Assembly (NCBI RefSeq): GCF_017220215.1 | Contig: NZ_CP071131.1 | Location: 558,001-622,000 of the forward strand | Reading direction: 5' to 3' | Source of the DNA: Caballeronia sp. M1242 | GTDB taxonomy: Bacteria > Pseudomonadota > Gammaproteobacteria > Burkholderiales > Burkholderiaceae | Length of the DNA: 64,000 nt | Translations under genes and position numbers: made by a program | The notes under the pieces: model-generated | What the model saw: the letters and a program-made list of their open reading frames with translations, nothing else | The model's database searches: none | What the model was told of the DNA's origin: nothing | Shown: one piece after another, positions 8,056-16,387 of the stretch | Position numbering within the stretch: the first letter of the stretch is position 1 | Layout of the letters: every line of letters begins with the position of its first letter

Positions 8056-8718
8056 GTGATTGCTTCTGATGATCGACGAGATGGGCGATGTCCGCTACGG
8101 GGACTGCAAGAAGCAGGCCGGGCTCGTCGTCGTAGCGCGGCAGGCGGATGGCGGAGCGGACGCGCGGTTCGCGCGGGCGTGGCTGCGGCGGGCGGCCGCC
8201 TAAAGCATTCGTTCGATGGTCGGCGAAGGCTACCACATCGATGAGAGGGTGCGGCTGGTTTCGTTGGGTGGAGCAGCGAGCGCATCGATAGACGGCGGTT
8301 CTTGATGGCGCGGTGTTCGAGTTGATGAGCATCGCCGCTTTGCGTTCGCTGACGCTCTTCTTGAAGCTTTGGATGAACGCAAAATCATGGGGCCGCGGCA
8401 GCCATGACATGAGCGCTATTCCCGACGGTTTTATCGAGCCAAGGGGCTCGGAGGACGTGGTGATAGTGGGCGTGGAAGGTGCTCCAGGGCTGTTTATAAG
8501 TTGAGTGCCACGGACTGACTGCGGAGTGGCCACACTGCTAGTGCTGCGGGCCAGAAAAGCTGCTTTCTTTGGTTACTTTCTTTGCAGCGGCAAAGAAAGT
8601 GACCCCCGCCCCGGGGAGGGGCAACGCTAATACACCGACACGAATACAAGTTCCATAGAATGACAATACAACCGCCCCAGCAGCAGACAAGCAAAAGAAA
8701 CCGGAGACACCCAACCAA
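8056..8718. other. Intergenic region with a possible gene remnant
   Basis: This 660-base stretch separates the divergent KaiC-like and IlvD/Edd-like genes. At 8306-8407 on the + strand a 33-codon frame with no start codon ends in ADALLEALDERKIMGPRQP, which reads like a real protein C-terminus, and is followed at 8409-8504 by a 31-codon frame (MSAIPDGFIEPRGSEDVVIV). They may be leftovers of a lost gene. The rest contains the palindromic element at 8573-8602 and presumably the two promoters. Longer frames here overlap kaiC and look spurious. Confidence 0.35.
8573..8602. repeat. Palindromic hairpin element, 11-bp perfect stem
   Basis: Arms ACTTTCTTTGC (8575-8585) and GCAAAGAAAGT (8590-8600) pair perfectly around a 4-nt loop, with one more wobble and one more pair outside. 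It is followed by a C/G-rich run. From memory, this string and its translation (FFAAAKKVTKESSFS in annotated hypothetical proteins) recur between genes in Burkholderia and Xanthomonas genomes, so it is probably a dispersed intergenic repeat rather than a gene. It lies about 117 nt upstream of the dehydratase start. Confidence 0.6.
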
Positions 8719-10431
8719 ATGCCAGAAAAAAAGACTGAAGGCCTGTCCAAAGGCCTGACCAACTACGGCGATCGCGGATTCGCCCTGTACCTGCGCCGCT
8801 CGTTCGCCCGCTCGATGGGCTACACCTCCGACATGCTGACCAAGCCGATCGTCGGCATCGCATCGAGCGGATCGGGCTTCAACAATTGCCATCGCGGCAT
8901 GCCGGAGCTCGTCGAAGCAGTCAAGCGCGGCGTGCTCGCAGCGGGCGGCTTGCCCATCGACTTTCCGACCATCTCGCTCGGCGAAGTGTTCCTCAATCCG
9001 ACCTCGATGATGTTCCGCAACCTCATGAGCATGGACGTCGAGGAAATGCTGCGCGCCCAGCCGATGGACTCCGTGGTACTGATCGGCGGCTGCGACAAGA
9101 CCGTGCCCGCGCAATTGATGGGCGCCGCTGCCGCCGATATCCCCGCCGTGCAACTCGTCGTCGGACCGATGATGACCGGCCGTCATCAAGGCGAGCGCCT
9201 CGGCGCGTGCACCGACTGCCGCCGCTTCTGGGGCAAGTTCCGCGCGGGCGAAGTCGGCGAGCAGGAGATCGACCAGATCGAAGGGCGGCTCGCGACCACC
9301 GCCGGCACCTGCGCGGTGATGGGCACGGCAAGCACCATGGCGTGCATCGCGGAGACGCTCGGCATGTCGCTGCCGGGCACCGCCGCGATTCCCGCCGTCC
9401 ATGCCGACCGCATTCGCGCCGCCGAAGCGAGCGGCGCGCGCGCCGTGCAGCTCATTCGCGCGCCGCTGCGCCCGAGCCAGATCATCACGGAGAAGTCCGT
9501 CGAGAACGCGCTACGCGTGCTGCTGGCCATCGGCGGGTCGACTAACGCGATCATCCACTTGACCGCCGTCGCCGGGCGGCTCGGCATTCCGGTGTCGCTC
9601 GAACGGCTGAACGTGCTCTCCGACGACACGCCGGTGCTCGTCAATCTGAAGCCGACGGGCGAGCACTACATGGAAGACTTCTTCGCTGCGGGCGGCATGA
9701 CGGCGGTGCTGCGCGAACTCGCGCCGAAGCTGCATCTGGATGCGATGACCGTCACCGGCGAAACGCTCGGCGAACGCATCGCGGCGGAGCGCGAGGCGTG
9801 GGTCGATCATCGCATCGTGCGCGAGCTGTCCGACCCGGTCGAACCGCAAGGCGGGCTCGTCGCGTTGTTCGGCTCGCTTGCGCCGCGCGGCGCGATTCTC
9901 AAGCGATCCGCCGCCGACAAGGCGCTCTTCGAGAAAGAGGGCCGCGCCGTGGTCTTCGAATCGCTCGAAGACCTGGCCGCGCGCATCGACGATCCCGCGC
10001 TCGATGTCGAGGCCGACGACATTCTCGTGCTGCAAAACGCCGGTCCCGCGAGCGGCACGGGCATGCCCGAAGCGGGCTATCTGCCGATTCCGAAGAAGCT
10101 CGCGCAGAAGGGCGTGAAGGACATGCTGCGCATTTCGGATGCGCGCATGAGCGGCACTGCATATGGAACCATCGTGCTGCATGTCACGCCGGAAGCCGCG
10201 CTCGCGGGGCCGATCGGGCTTGTGCGCAACGGCGACCGCATCCGGCTTTCGGTGCGCGATCGGCGTATCGACCTGCTGGTCGATGAGGCCGAACTCGCGC
10301 GCCGCGCAGCCGATGTCAAACCGCCCAAGCGCGTGCTGCGCGGCTATCAGAAGCTGTATCAGGAGCACGTATTACAGGCCGATGCGGGTTGCGACTTCGA
10401 TTTCCTGCAGGCGGTATCGAAGGATTCCTGA
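8719..10431 (+). CDS. IlvD/Edd family dehydratase
   Basis: The 570-residue protein has the family's iron-sulfur cysteine contexts: NNCHRGM near residue 56, GGCDKTVPAQLMG near residue 124 and TAGTCAVMGTASTM near residue 196. The C-terminal part (AGPASGTGMPE, DARMSGTAYGT) completes the fold at normal length. Members remove water from dihydroxy acids: dihydroxyisovalerate in isoleucine/valine synthesis, phosphogluconate, or aldonates such as arabinonate. The GACTDCRRFWGKF segment resembles the aldonate-type branch more than housekeeping IlvD, so a sugar-acid or side-chain diol-acid substrate is likely but not proven. An AGCS symporter gene follows on the same strand after about 300 nt. Confidence 0.9.
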   Translation: MPEKKTEGLSKGLTNYGDRGFALYLRRSFARSMGYTSDMLTKPIVGIASSGSGFNNCHRGMPELVEAVKRGVLAAGGLPIDFPTISLGEVFLNPTSMMFRNLMSMDVEEMLRAQPMDSVVLIGGCDKTVPAQLMGAAAADIPAVQLVVGPMMTGRHQGERLGACTDCRRFWGKFRAGEVGEQEIDQIEGRLATTAGTCAVMGTASTMACIAETLGMSLPGTAAIPAVHADRIRAAEASGARAVQLIRAPLRPSQIITEKSVENALRVLLAIGGSTNAIIHLTAVAGRLGIPVSLERLNVLSDDTPVLVNLKPTGEHYMEDFFAAGGMTAVLRELAPKLHLDAMTVTGETLGERIAAEREAWVDHRIVRELSDPVEPQGGLVALFGSLAPRGAILKRSAADKALFEKEGRAVVFESLEDLAARIDDPALDVEADDILVLQNAGPASGTGMPEAGYLPIPKKLAQKGVKDMLRISDARMSGTAYGTIVLHVTPEAALAGPIGLVRNGDRIRLSVRDRRIDLLVDEAELARRAADVKPPKRVLRGYQKLYQEHVLQADAGCDFDFLQAVSKDS

Positions 10432-10592
10432 GCGTCGTCCATCGCGCGGGAAGGCGCGCGCCCCGGCGCGCATCACTGATCGAACATGCAAGTACGATTC
10501 GTTCGGCAACCCGAAGCCGCCATCGCCGCGTCGCGCGGGCGAGCCGCGCAGTCCTGTCCGCGATGCGCCCAAAGCGCCGCCAGCCGGCACCG

Positions 10593-10598
10593 TATAAT
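10593..10598 (+). promoter_or_regulatory. Candidate sigma-70 -10 element for the AGCS symporter gene
   Basis: A perfect TATAAT in the context CCGTATAATGG lies about 130 nt upstream of the symporter GTG start in an otherwise GC-rich gap. The hexamer 17 nt upstream (caaagc) is a weak -35, so an activator or an extended leader may be involved. No glycine riboswitch was recognised in the leader. Confidence 0.4.
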
Positions 10599-10728
10599 GG
10601 CCGCCCGCCACGGCGCGCGCGGGTGCGCGCGCGCCTGCGACAGCGCCTGATCCCAGCGAATCCGGTTCACTCAATCGAACTTCCGCCTTAAACAGCTCGA
10701 AGCATCAGAAAACAGAAGGAAAGCCCGC

Positions 10729-12309
10729 GTGGAAGACCTTTTCCAATCCGTCAACGCGTTCTTTGCGTTCATCGCGCCCATTTCCGATTTTCTTTGGGAT
10801 TTTCCGACCAACTTCGCGGCCTATTCGCGCATCCCCGTGCTCGGCCGGTTTCCGTTCGCGATTCTGCTGCTGGTCGGCGTAGGCATCCACTTCAGCATCC
10901 GCACGCGCTTTGTCCAGACGATGAACATGCGCAAGATCGTGCGCATCATGCAGCGCAGGCAGTCGTCCAGAACGGGCGTGAGCGCGATGGCTTCATTCAT
11001 GCTCGGACTGGCGATGCGCGCCGGGCCGGGCAACATCGTCGGCATTACAGGCGCCATTTCGGTCGGCGGTCCCGGCGCGTTGTTCTGGATGTGGGTCGCC
11101 GCCTTCTTCGGCATGGCGACGGCCTTCATGGAATCCGTGCTCGCGCAGTTGTTCAAGGAGAAGAACGGCGACGAGTTCGTCGGCGGCTTGCCGTTCTACG
11201 GGCGGCGCGTGCTCGGGGGACGGCGCATCGTGGGCACGTTCCTGTCGCTCGTGTTTATCGTCTATGCATTATTCAACGTGCCGCCGCAAACGTTCAACGT
11301 CTTCACCGCGATGGGCACCATTGCCGATACCGTCGCAGGCGAGCACCTCGCCCGGCAATCCACCGCGTACTACGGCATCGCGGCGACGCTCGTTTTCGCG
11401 TGCGCGTTCATCATCATGGGCGGCATCAGGCGCGTCACGGCTTACACGGACGTGCTGGTGCCGATCAAGGCCGCGCTCTTTTGCGCGATGTCGCTCGTCA
11501 TCATCCTGATCAATCTGCCGCTCGTGCCTTACTTCTTTCGCGAGGTCGTCGTCGGCGCGTTCGCGCCGCGTGCACTCTTCGGCGGCGCGATCGGCACGGC
11601 GCTCGCGCAGGGCGTGAAGCGCGGCCTCATGTCGAACGAGGCGGGGCAGGGCACCATCACGATGGCGGCGGCCATCGCCGACAACGCGCATCCGTGCGAA
11701 CAAGGCTTCGTGCAGAGCCTCGGCGTGTTCTTCGACACGATGGTGATCTGCACGATGACCGGCTTTATCGTCGTGATGGCGCACGTGTGGACCGGAACCG
11801 TCGACGGGCAGGCATGGGAAGCCGTGCGCGCCTCGAAGATCACGGTCTATCTCGCTTCGGTGCAGGCGCTCGTGCCGCTCTGGGCCGCGCATGCCATCAA
11901 GATCATCATGTGCGTGTGCTACGGGCTTTTCGCTTTCACGACGCTCCTCGGCATGATCTCGTTTGCCGAAATCTCGGCGAACTTCATCTCGCGCCGCCGC
12001 GCGTTCATCGCCGGTATTCGCGTGGCCGGCTCGCTGGTGTTCGTGCCGTTCGGCGCGTTGACCGTGCTGGCCGGGCTCGAACTGCCGAACCTCTGGGCGC
12101 TCTCGGACCTGATGAACATCGTGATGGTGCTGCTTAACGTGCCGATCGTTCTGCTCGGGCAAGCGCTCGTCTATAAGGCGCTCGCGCACTATCGCGCGAC
12201 GGGCGGCGGCGCGTTCGTATCGGAAGAAATCGGAGTGAAAACGGCGTGCTGGCCTGGCGATGCGCGTCGCGCCGCGCCGGTTCACGAACGCGAGACCGTC
12301 GACGCTTAA
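10729..12309 (+). CDS. Alanine/glycine:cation symporter (AGCS family)
   Basis: The 526-residue polytopic membrane protein matches the AGCS (AlsT/DagA) family: the conserved GPGNIVGITGAISVGGPGAL block near residue 102, the GVKRGLMSNEAGQGT block near residue 296, and about ten hydrophobic segments. The family imports alanine or glycine with sodium or protons. The start is the GTG at 10729, preceded by an agaagga ribosome binding site. The gene stands alone, with a -10 candidate in its leader; the next genes are convergent. Confidence 0.9.
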   Translation: MEDLFQSVNAFFAFIAPISDFLWDFPTNFAAYSRIPVLGRFPFAILLLVGVGIHFSIRTRFVQTMNMRKIVRIMQRRQSSRTGVSAMASFMLGLAMRAGPGNIVGITGAISVGGPGALFWMWVAAFFGMATAFMESVLAQLFKEKNGDEFVGGLPFYGRRVLGGRRIVGTFLSLVFIVYALFNVPPQTFNVFTAMGTIADTVAGEHLARQSTAYYGIAATLVFACAFIIMGGIRRVTAYTDVLVPIKAALFCAMSLVIILINLPLVPYFFREVVVGAFAPRALFGGAIGTALAQGVKRGLMSNEAGQGTITMAAAIADNAHPCEQGFVQSLGVFFDTMVICTMTGFIVVMAHVWTGTVDGQAWEAVRASKITVYLASVQALVPLWAAHAIKIIMCVCYGLFAFTTLLGMISFAEISANFISRRRAFIAGIRVAGSLVFVPFGALTVLAGLELPNLWALSDLMNIVMVLLNVPIVLLGQALVYKALAHYRATGGGAFVSEEIGVKTACWPGDARRAAPVHERETVDA

Positions 12310-12326
12310 ATCGCGCGGGGCATCGC

Positions 12327-12719
12327 TCAGGCCGGATTCTGACGCAGCAGTTCGGCCACCATCGCGCTGTCGAGATACGCGCGCACCTCGACGATCGAGC
12401 CTTCCTCGAAACGGCACACCCAGCAGTAGCGATTGTCGAAGTGCATGCCGTTCGCCGCGCGCACGTCCGAATGCAGCTCGACCGCGGCCGTGTCGCCATC
12501 GACGAGCGCGTGCGTGACCGTCAGCTTTGCGCCGTCGGGCAGCGCCTTCGCGAGGCGCGCGAACGTATGTTCGAGAAACGCCTTCTTGCCACGATAGCGC
12601 CCGGCGAGCGGATGCGTGCCCATCACGGTCCAGTCGACGTCATCGGCGACGCGCGCGAAGAAGGCGTCCGTATCGTCCCTGAGCTTTCCGAAAAGCGCGA
12701 GCACGTCTTCCTTGTTCAT
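12327..12719 (-). CDS. SnoaL-like / NTF2-fold protein
   Basis: The 130-residue protein beginning MNKEDVLALFGKLRDDTDAF has the pattern of SnoaL-like (nuclear transport factor 2 fold) proteins: an N-terminal helix, the DVDWTVMGTHPLAGRYRGK segment and a C-terminal strand section (NRYCWVCRFEEGSIVEVRAY). Such proteins are small cone-shaped binders or enzymes acting on varied small molecules. Its ATG overlaps the stop of the upstream SDR gene (ATGA), showing translational coupling. The ATG at 12719 is chosen because longer frames run into the SDR gene. The function is likely tied to the SDR's substrate, which is unknown. Confidence 0.85.
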   Translation of the reverse strand: MNKEDVLALFGKLRDDTDAFFARVADDVDWTVMGTHPLAGRYRGKKAFLEHTFARLAKALPDGAKLTVTHALVDGDTAAVELHSDVRAANGMHFDNRYCWVCRFEEGSIVEVRAYLDSAMVAELLRQNPA

Positions 12720-13486
12720 GCGCCGCCCCATTGCATCGACAAACCGCCGTCGATGGTCCAGGTCTGTCCGGTTACGTAATCGCCGTCGTCGGAGGCGAGA
12801 AAGAGCGCGAGACGCGCGATCTCCTCCGGTTGCCCCGGACGATGCCACGGAATCACCGACATCGACTTCTCGCGAGCGTCAGGGTCGTTCAGGCGCTCTT
12901 GCGTCATCGGCGTTTCGATGAGTCCGGGCGCGATGTTGTTCACGTTGATCTTGTCGTTGGCGACTTCGCGCGACAGGCTGCGCGTGAGCGAGCCGAGCGC
13001 GGCCTTGGCCATGCCGTACGGCGCGCTTTCCGGCGTCGGCAAATGCTGCGCGACCGACGAAATCGTGACGATGCGCCCGCCGCCGCCCGCCTCGCGCCGC
13101 AGCTTCACGAACTCGCGGCAGCAGTAGAGCGGCCCGAAGAGATCGGTCCGGATGACGGTTTCCAGTTGGGCGTCGTCGAGCTCGGCCACTTCGGCGCCGC
13201 CGGCGCCCACGCCTGCATTGTTCACCAGAATGTCGAGGCGTCCCAACTGCGCCGTGACTTCGCCGAAGATGCGCTTGACGGACACGGGGTCGCCCACGTC
13301 GCCTTGCAGCACGAGCGCGCGCCGGCCGAAGGAAGCGATCTTCGCTGCGGTCTGGTCTGCGCCCGCGCGGTCGGTGTGGTAGATGACCGCGACGTCCGCG
13401 CCTTGCTCCGCGAACAGCGTCGCGATTGCCTGGCCGATGCCGGAGTCGCTTCCGGTAACGAGCGCCGTCTTCCCTTGCAGTTTCAT
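12716..13486 (-). CDS. Short-chain dehydrogenase/reductase (SDR)
   Basis: The 256-residue protein has all classical SDR marks: the nucleotide-binding TGSDSGIG near residue 11, NNAG near residue 89, the catalytic Ser in TISSVAQ near residue 142 and YGMAK (YxxxK) near residue 157. It would be an NAD(P)-dependent oxidoreductase; family resemblance is to sugar or 3-oxoacyl-type dehydrogenases. It is coupled by a 4-nt overlap to the SnoaL-like gene downstream. The substrate cannot be inferred from sequence alone. Confidence 0.9.
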   Translation of the reverse strand: MKLQGKTALVTGSDSGIGQAIATLFAEQGADVAVIYHTDRAGADQTAAKIASFGRRALVLQGDVGDPVSVKRIFGEVTAQLGRLDILVNNAGVGAGGAEVAELDDAQLETVIRTDLFGPLYCCREFVKLRREAGGGGRIVTISSVAQHLPTPESAPYGMAKAALGSLTRSLSREVANDKINVNNIAPGLIETPMTQERLNDPDAREKSMSVIPWHRPGQPEEIARLALFLASDDGDYVTGQTWTIDGGLSMQWGGA

Positions 13487-13650
13487 CTGTACTCCTCGCG
13501 AGCGGTTGAGCGATGAACCAGCGTTAGCAAACGGCGTACGCGCACGTTAGCGGCGGAGCGCGCCGCGAGACGAAAAGATTCGCATTTGCAAACATAGGAG
13601 GAATGCATAATGCAGGCGAAAGGTGTCATCAATCTGACGAGTTGCCAACC

Positions 13651-15555
13651 ATGATTGTTCGAATCGCGCAGTATCCGCCGGGCAAGCGCCTGGTGTTCGG
13701 AATGGCGTCCACTGCCGCCGTCCTGGTGGCGCAGCAGGTGCTGACCGTGGTGGCCCACGGACGGTTGACTTTTCTTCTCGTCAGCGCGTCGCTTCCGCTC
13801 ATCACAGTGCTGTTCGGCGGCTGGTCGGGTGTGTTCCTGCTGGCAGCCGGCACGGTGTACGGCGCATTGTGGATGCCGCCTGTCGGCAATTTGACGGTCG
13901 AAGGGCACAGCGACCGGATCGTGCTGCTGGCCTTCGTCGTGGTCGGCGCGCTTTTGGTGGCGGCGGGCCAGCAGCTCGCCAAGGTCGCCAGACGCGCCGG
14001 GCGGGCGGAGGCCGCTTCGCAGGAGACAGCCGAGCGCCTGTTGCAAATGGAGCGCGACGCGCGGCACCGCTTCGACGTCGCGCTCAATAGCGCAGGCGTG
14101 CCGTTCTTCATCCTCACGCCGATCGTGCGCAACGGCCGCGTGGCGGAGTTTCGCTGGGACTACCTCAACGACGCGGCCGCGCACTTGTTCAATCGGGCGA
14201 CGACGGTGGTCATCGGCAGTTCGACCACGTATGTGCGTCCGCGCGGCTGGGACGCGGACGTGCTTCTGAAGCGGCTCGCGCCGTTGGCGGAGGCAGAGGG
14301 CCGCGATGCGTTCGATGTGAGCGTGCAGGGAGAGCACGGCGAGCAGTGGTTCCACGTCGTGGCTGCGTCGCTCGACGGTTCAGTGGTCGCATGGTTCGGC
14401 GACGTGACGCCGCGCGTGCGCGCCGAACAGGCGCTTTCCGAAGCGGACCGGCGCAAGGATGAATTTCTCGCGACGCTCGCTCACGAGTTGCGCAATCCGC
14501 TCGCGCCCATCCGTCAGGTCGCGGAAATTCTGGAACAGCCACACCTGACCGACGAGCGCCGCAAGTGGTGCATCACGGTGCTGCGCCGGCAATCGGCCGC
14601 GATGGCGCTTTTGCTGGACGACCTGCTCGACGTGTCACGCATCACGCGTGGCGCGCTGACGCTTCGCAAGGAAGCCGTGGCGCTGCGGGATGTCGTCGAG
14701 GATGCGGTGGACACCGCGCGGCCGATGCTGGAGGGCAAGGGTCACGACCTCGTCGTCAAGCTGCCCTCGCGGCCCTTGCACATCGAGGCGGACCGCCTGC
14801 GAATTGCGCAGGTATTGGCGAACCTGTTGACGAACGCCGCGAAATACACGCCGTCCGGCGGGCGCATCGAACTGACGGCGAAGGCGGACGACGCCGAGAT
14901 CGTGGTATCGGTCGCGGACAACGGCATCGGTATCGATCCGGACAAGCTGTCGGCCATCTTCTCGATGTTCTCGCAAGTGAATCGCGATCATCATCGGCAG
15001 GGCGGGCTCGGCATCGGACTCGCGCTCTCGAAATCGCTGATCGAGCTGCACGGAGGCCGGCTGACTGCATCGAGCGCCGGAAAAGACCAGGGAAGCTGCT
15101 TCTCCGTTCATCTTCCCGCGCAGTGCCGCGTGGTGGCGCCGCCCGCTCCGGCGCGCGACATGCCCGCCATTTCCGCCGAGATCGAGAAGCATCGCATCCT
15201 GGTGGTCGATGACAACGTCGATGCGGCCGACGCGCTCACCGCGCTGCTCGAACTCGAAGGCCACGAAGTGCGCACGGTCTATTCCGGCGAGGAGGCGGTC
15301 GACATACTGAGCCACTACACGCCCGAAGTCATCCTGCTGGACCTCGGCTTGCCGGGCATGAGCGGCATCGAGGTCGCGCGCCGCATCAGGTCGAGACCGT
15401 CGACGGCGAATGTGACGCTCATCGCGATCACCGGATGGGGGCAGCCGCAGGACCGAGCGCGCACCGCGGACGCCGGCTTCGATTATCACTTCACGAAGCC
15501 GGTCGATGTGGCGCAGCTCAATCACGCGATCGAGAGCGCGGTCACCGCGTCTTAG
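13651..15555 (+). CDS. Membrane hybrid histidine kinase (DUF4118-type sensor)
   Basis: The 634-residue protein starts MIVRIAQYPPGKRLVFGM and has four hydrophobic segments in residues about 15-115 that fit a DUF4118-like membrane sensor. A PAS-like region (residues about 125-260) is followed by HisKA with the phospho-acceptor in EFLATLAHELRNPLAP, HATPase (NLLTNAAKYTPSGG, DNGIGIDPD, GLGIGLALSK) and a C-terminal receiver (ILVVDDNVDAADAL, VILLDLGLPGMSG, HFTKPVD). An in-frame ATG at 13603 would add 16 residues upstream; the internal start gives a more normal N-terminus. No separate response regulator is adjacent, so output may pass through another regulator. Confidence 0.88.
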   Translation: MIVRIAQYPPGKRLVFGMASTAAVLVAQQVLTVVAHGRLTFLLVSASLPLITVLFGGWSGVFLLAAGTVYGALWMPPVGNLTVEGHSDRIVLLAFVVVGALLVAAGQQLAKVARRAGRAEAASQETAERLLQMERDARHRFDVALNSAGVPFFILTPIVRNGRVAEFRWDYLNDAAAHLFNRATTVVIGSSTTYVRPRGWDADVLLKRLAPLAEAEGRDAFDVSVQGEHGEQWFHVVAASLDGSVVAWFGDVTPRVRAEQALSEADRRKDEFLATLAHELRNPLAPIRQVAEILEQPHLTDERRKWCITVLRRQSAAMALLLDDLLDVSRITRGALTLRKEAVALRDVVEDAVDTARPMLEGKGHDLVVKLPSRPLHIEADRLRIAQVLANLLTNAAKYTPSGGRIELTAKADDAEIVVSVADNGIGIDPDKLSAIFSMFSQVNRDHHRQGGLGIGLALSKSLIELHGGRLTASSAGKDQGSCFSVHLPAQCRVVAPPAPARDMPAISAEIEKHRILVVDDNVDAADALTALLELEGHEVRTVYSGEEAVDILSHYTPEVILLDLGLPGMSGIEVARRIRSRPSTANVTLIAITGWGQPQDRARTADAGFDYHFTKPVDVAQLNHAIESAVTAS

Positions 15556-15911
15556 CAGGGCGCGTCATCGCGCGGGAAGGGTTATGCGAAGGGCGAAGCA
15601 TGCGGCAGCGTCGACGGAGGTGAGAATGCGCTCCGTCTTACACCGCGCGGGAAGATCATGCGGCGGTAGAAGCGGCTGCCGGACGGCGATCTTCGGCGGC
15701 GCGTTGGAGCCCCGCAGCCCCGGGCGCGGCACGCCCGGGTTCGCTGGTCGAGCACCGTGTGAAGCACCCGATTAGGGCAAGCGCGTCGCACGCTCGAATC
15801 GGTACGACGCGCGTGATGACGCGAACACGTACAACGAGGACGATCTCGTCGAAACGCAGCAGACGCGTTCGGGTTCCAGCGCGAAAAGGCGCTGGCGTGT
15901 TGTTCGATGAA
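15556..15911. other. Gene-free stretch between hybrid kinase and repeat array
   Basis: No convincing coding sequence is visible in these 356 bases. They include one GC-rich hairpin at 15719-15739. The short open frames are arginine- or serine-rich and lack ribosome binding sites. Confidence 0.4.
15719..15739 (+). terminator. Possible terminator hairpin after the hybrid kinase gene
   Basis: A perfect 8-bp GC-rich inverted repeat (CCCGGGCG, 5-nt loop, CGCCCGGG) lies about 165 nt past the kinase stop. Only two T residues follow directly, so it may merely slow transcription or be unrelated. Confidence 0.3.
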
Positions 15912-16387
15912 TGACGGACGCCGACGGTTTGATTGCGTCATCAAGAGCGTGGCTTGACGGACACCGCAGCAAGACGCGCTTTCACCTCAGGACGCCGAAG
16001 TCTGACGGACGCCGACGGCATCATCGCGTGACCAAGAGCGTGGCTCGACGGAAACCTCGGGGCGGCGCGCTTTCCGCTCAGGACGCCGAAGTCTGACGAA
16101 CGCCGACGGCTTTATAGCGTCACCAAGAGCGTGGCTTGACGGAAAACGCGGGGCGGCGCGCTTTCGCCTCACGATGCCGAAGTCTGACGGACGCCGACGG
16201 CATCATCGTGTGACCAAGAGCGTGGCTCGACGGAAACCTTAGGACGGCGCGCTTTCCGCTCAGGACGCCGAAGTCTGACGAACGCCGACGGCCCGTTCCC
16301 GTGACCTACAGCGTGGATCGACGGAAACCGCAGGGCGGCGTCCTCTCCCCTCAGGAAGAAGAAGCCGAAGTCTGACGGACGAGCCCG
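15912..16387. repeat. Tandem array of a 91-bp repeat, five units plus a partial
   Basis: Units begin at 15912, 16003, 16094, 16185 and 16276 with the string TGACGGACGCCGACGG or a one-base variant (TGACGAAC). The spacing is exactly 91 bp four times and then 97 bp, where the fifth unit has 6 extra bases, and a partial sixth copy starts at 16373. Units 2 and 4 differ at only four positions by eye, while 3 resembles 5 at the start, so the array may also repeat as a 182-bp dimer. The unit is not a multiple of three. Its right end forms the last codons of the diguanylate cyclase gene (RQTSAS). There are no unique spacers, so it is not a CRISPR array. Confidence 0.9.

Noticed and set aside
7925-8533. 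202-codon reverse-strand frame
   Set aside because: Half of it overlaps kaiC in another frame and the rest lacks coding character.
10432-10728. Possible glycine riboswitch before the AGCS symporter
   Set aside because: The conserved glycine aptamer core sequences were not found; only a -10 candidate is visible.
15912-16387. Possible CRISPR array
   Set aside because: The 91-bp units are contiguous with no unique spacers and no cas genes are present.
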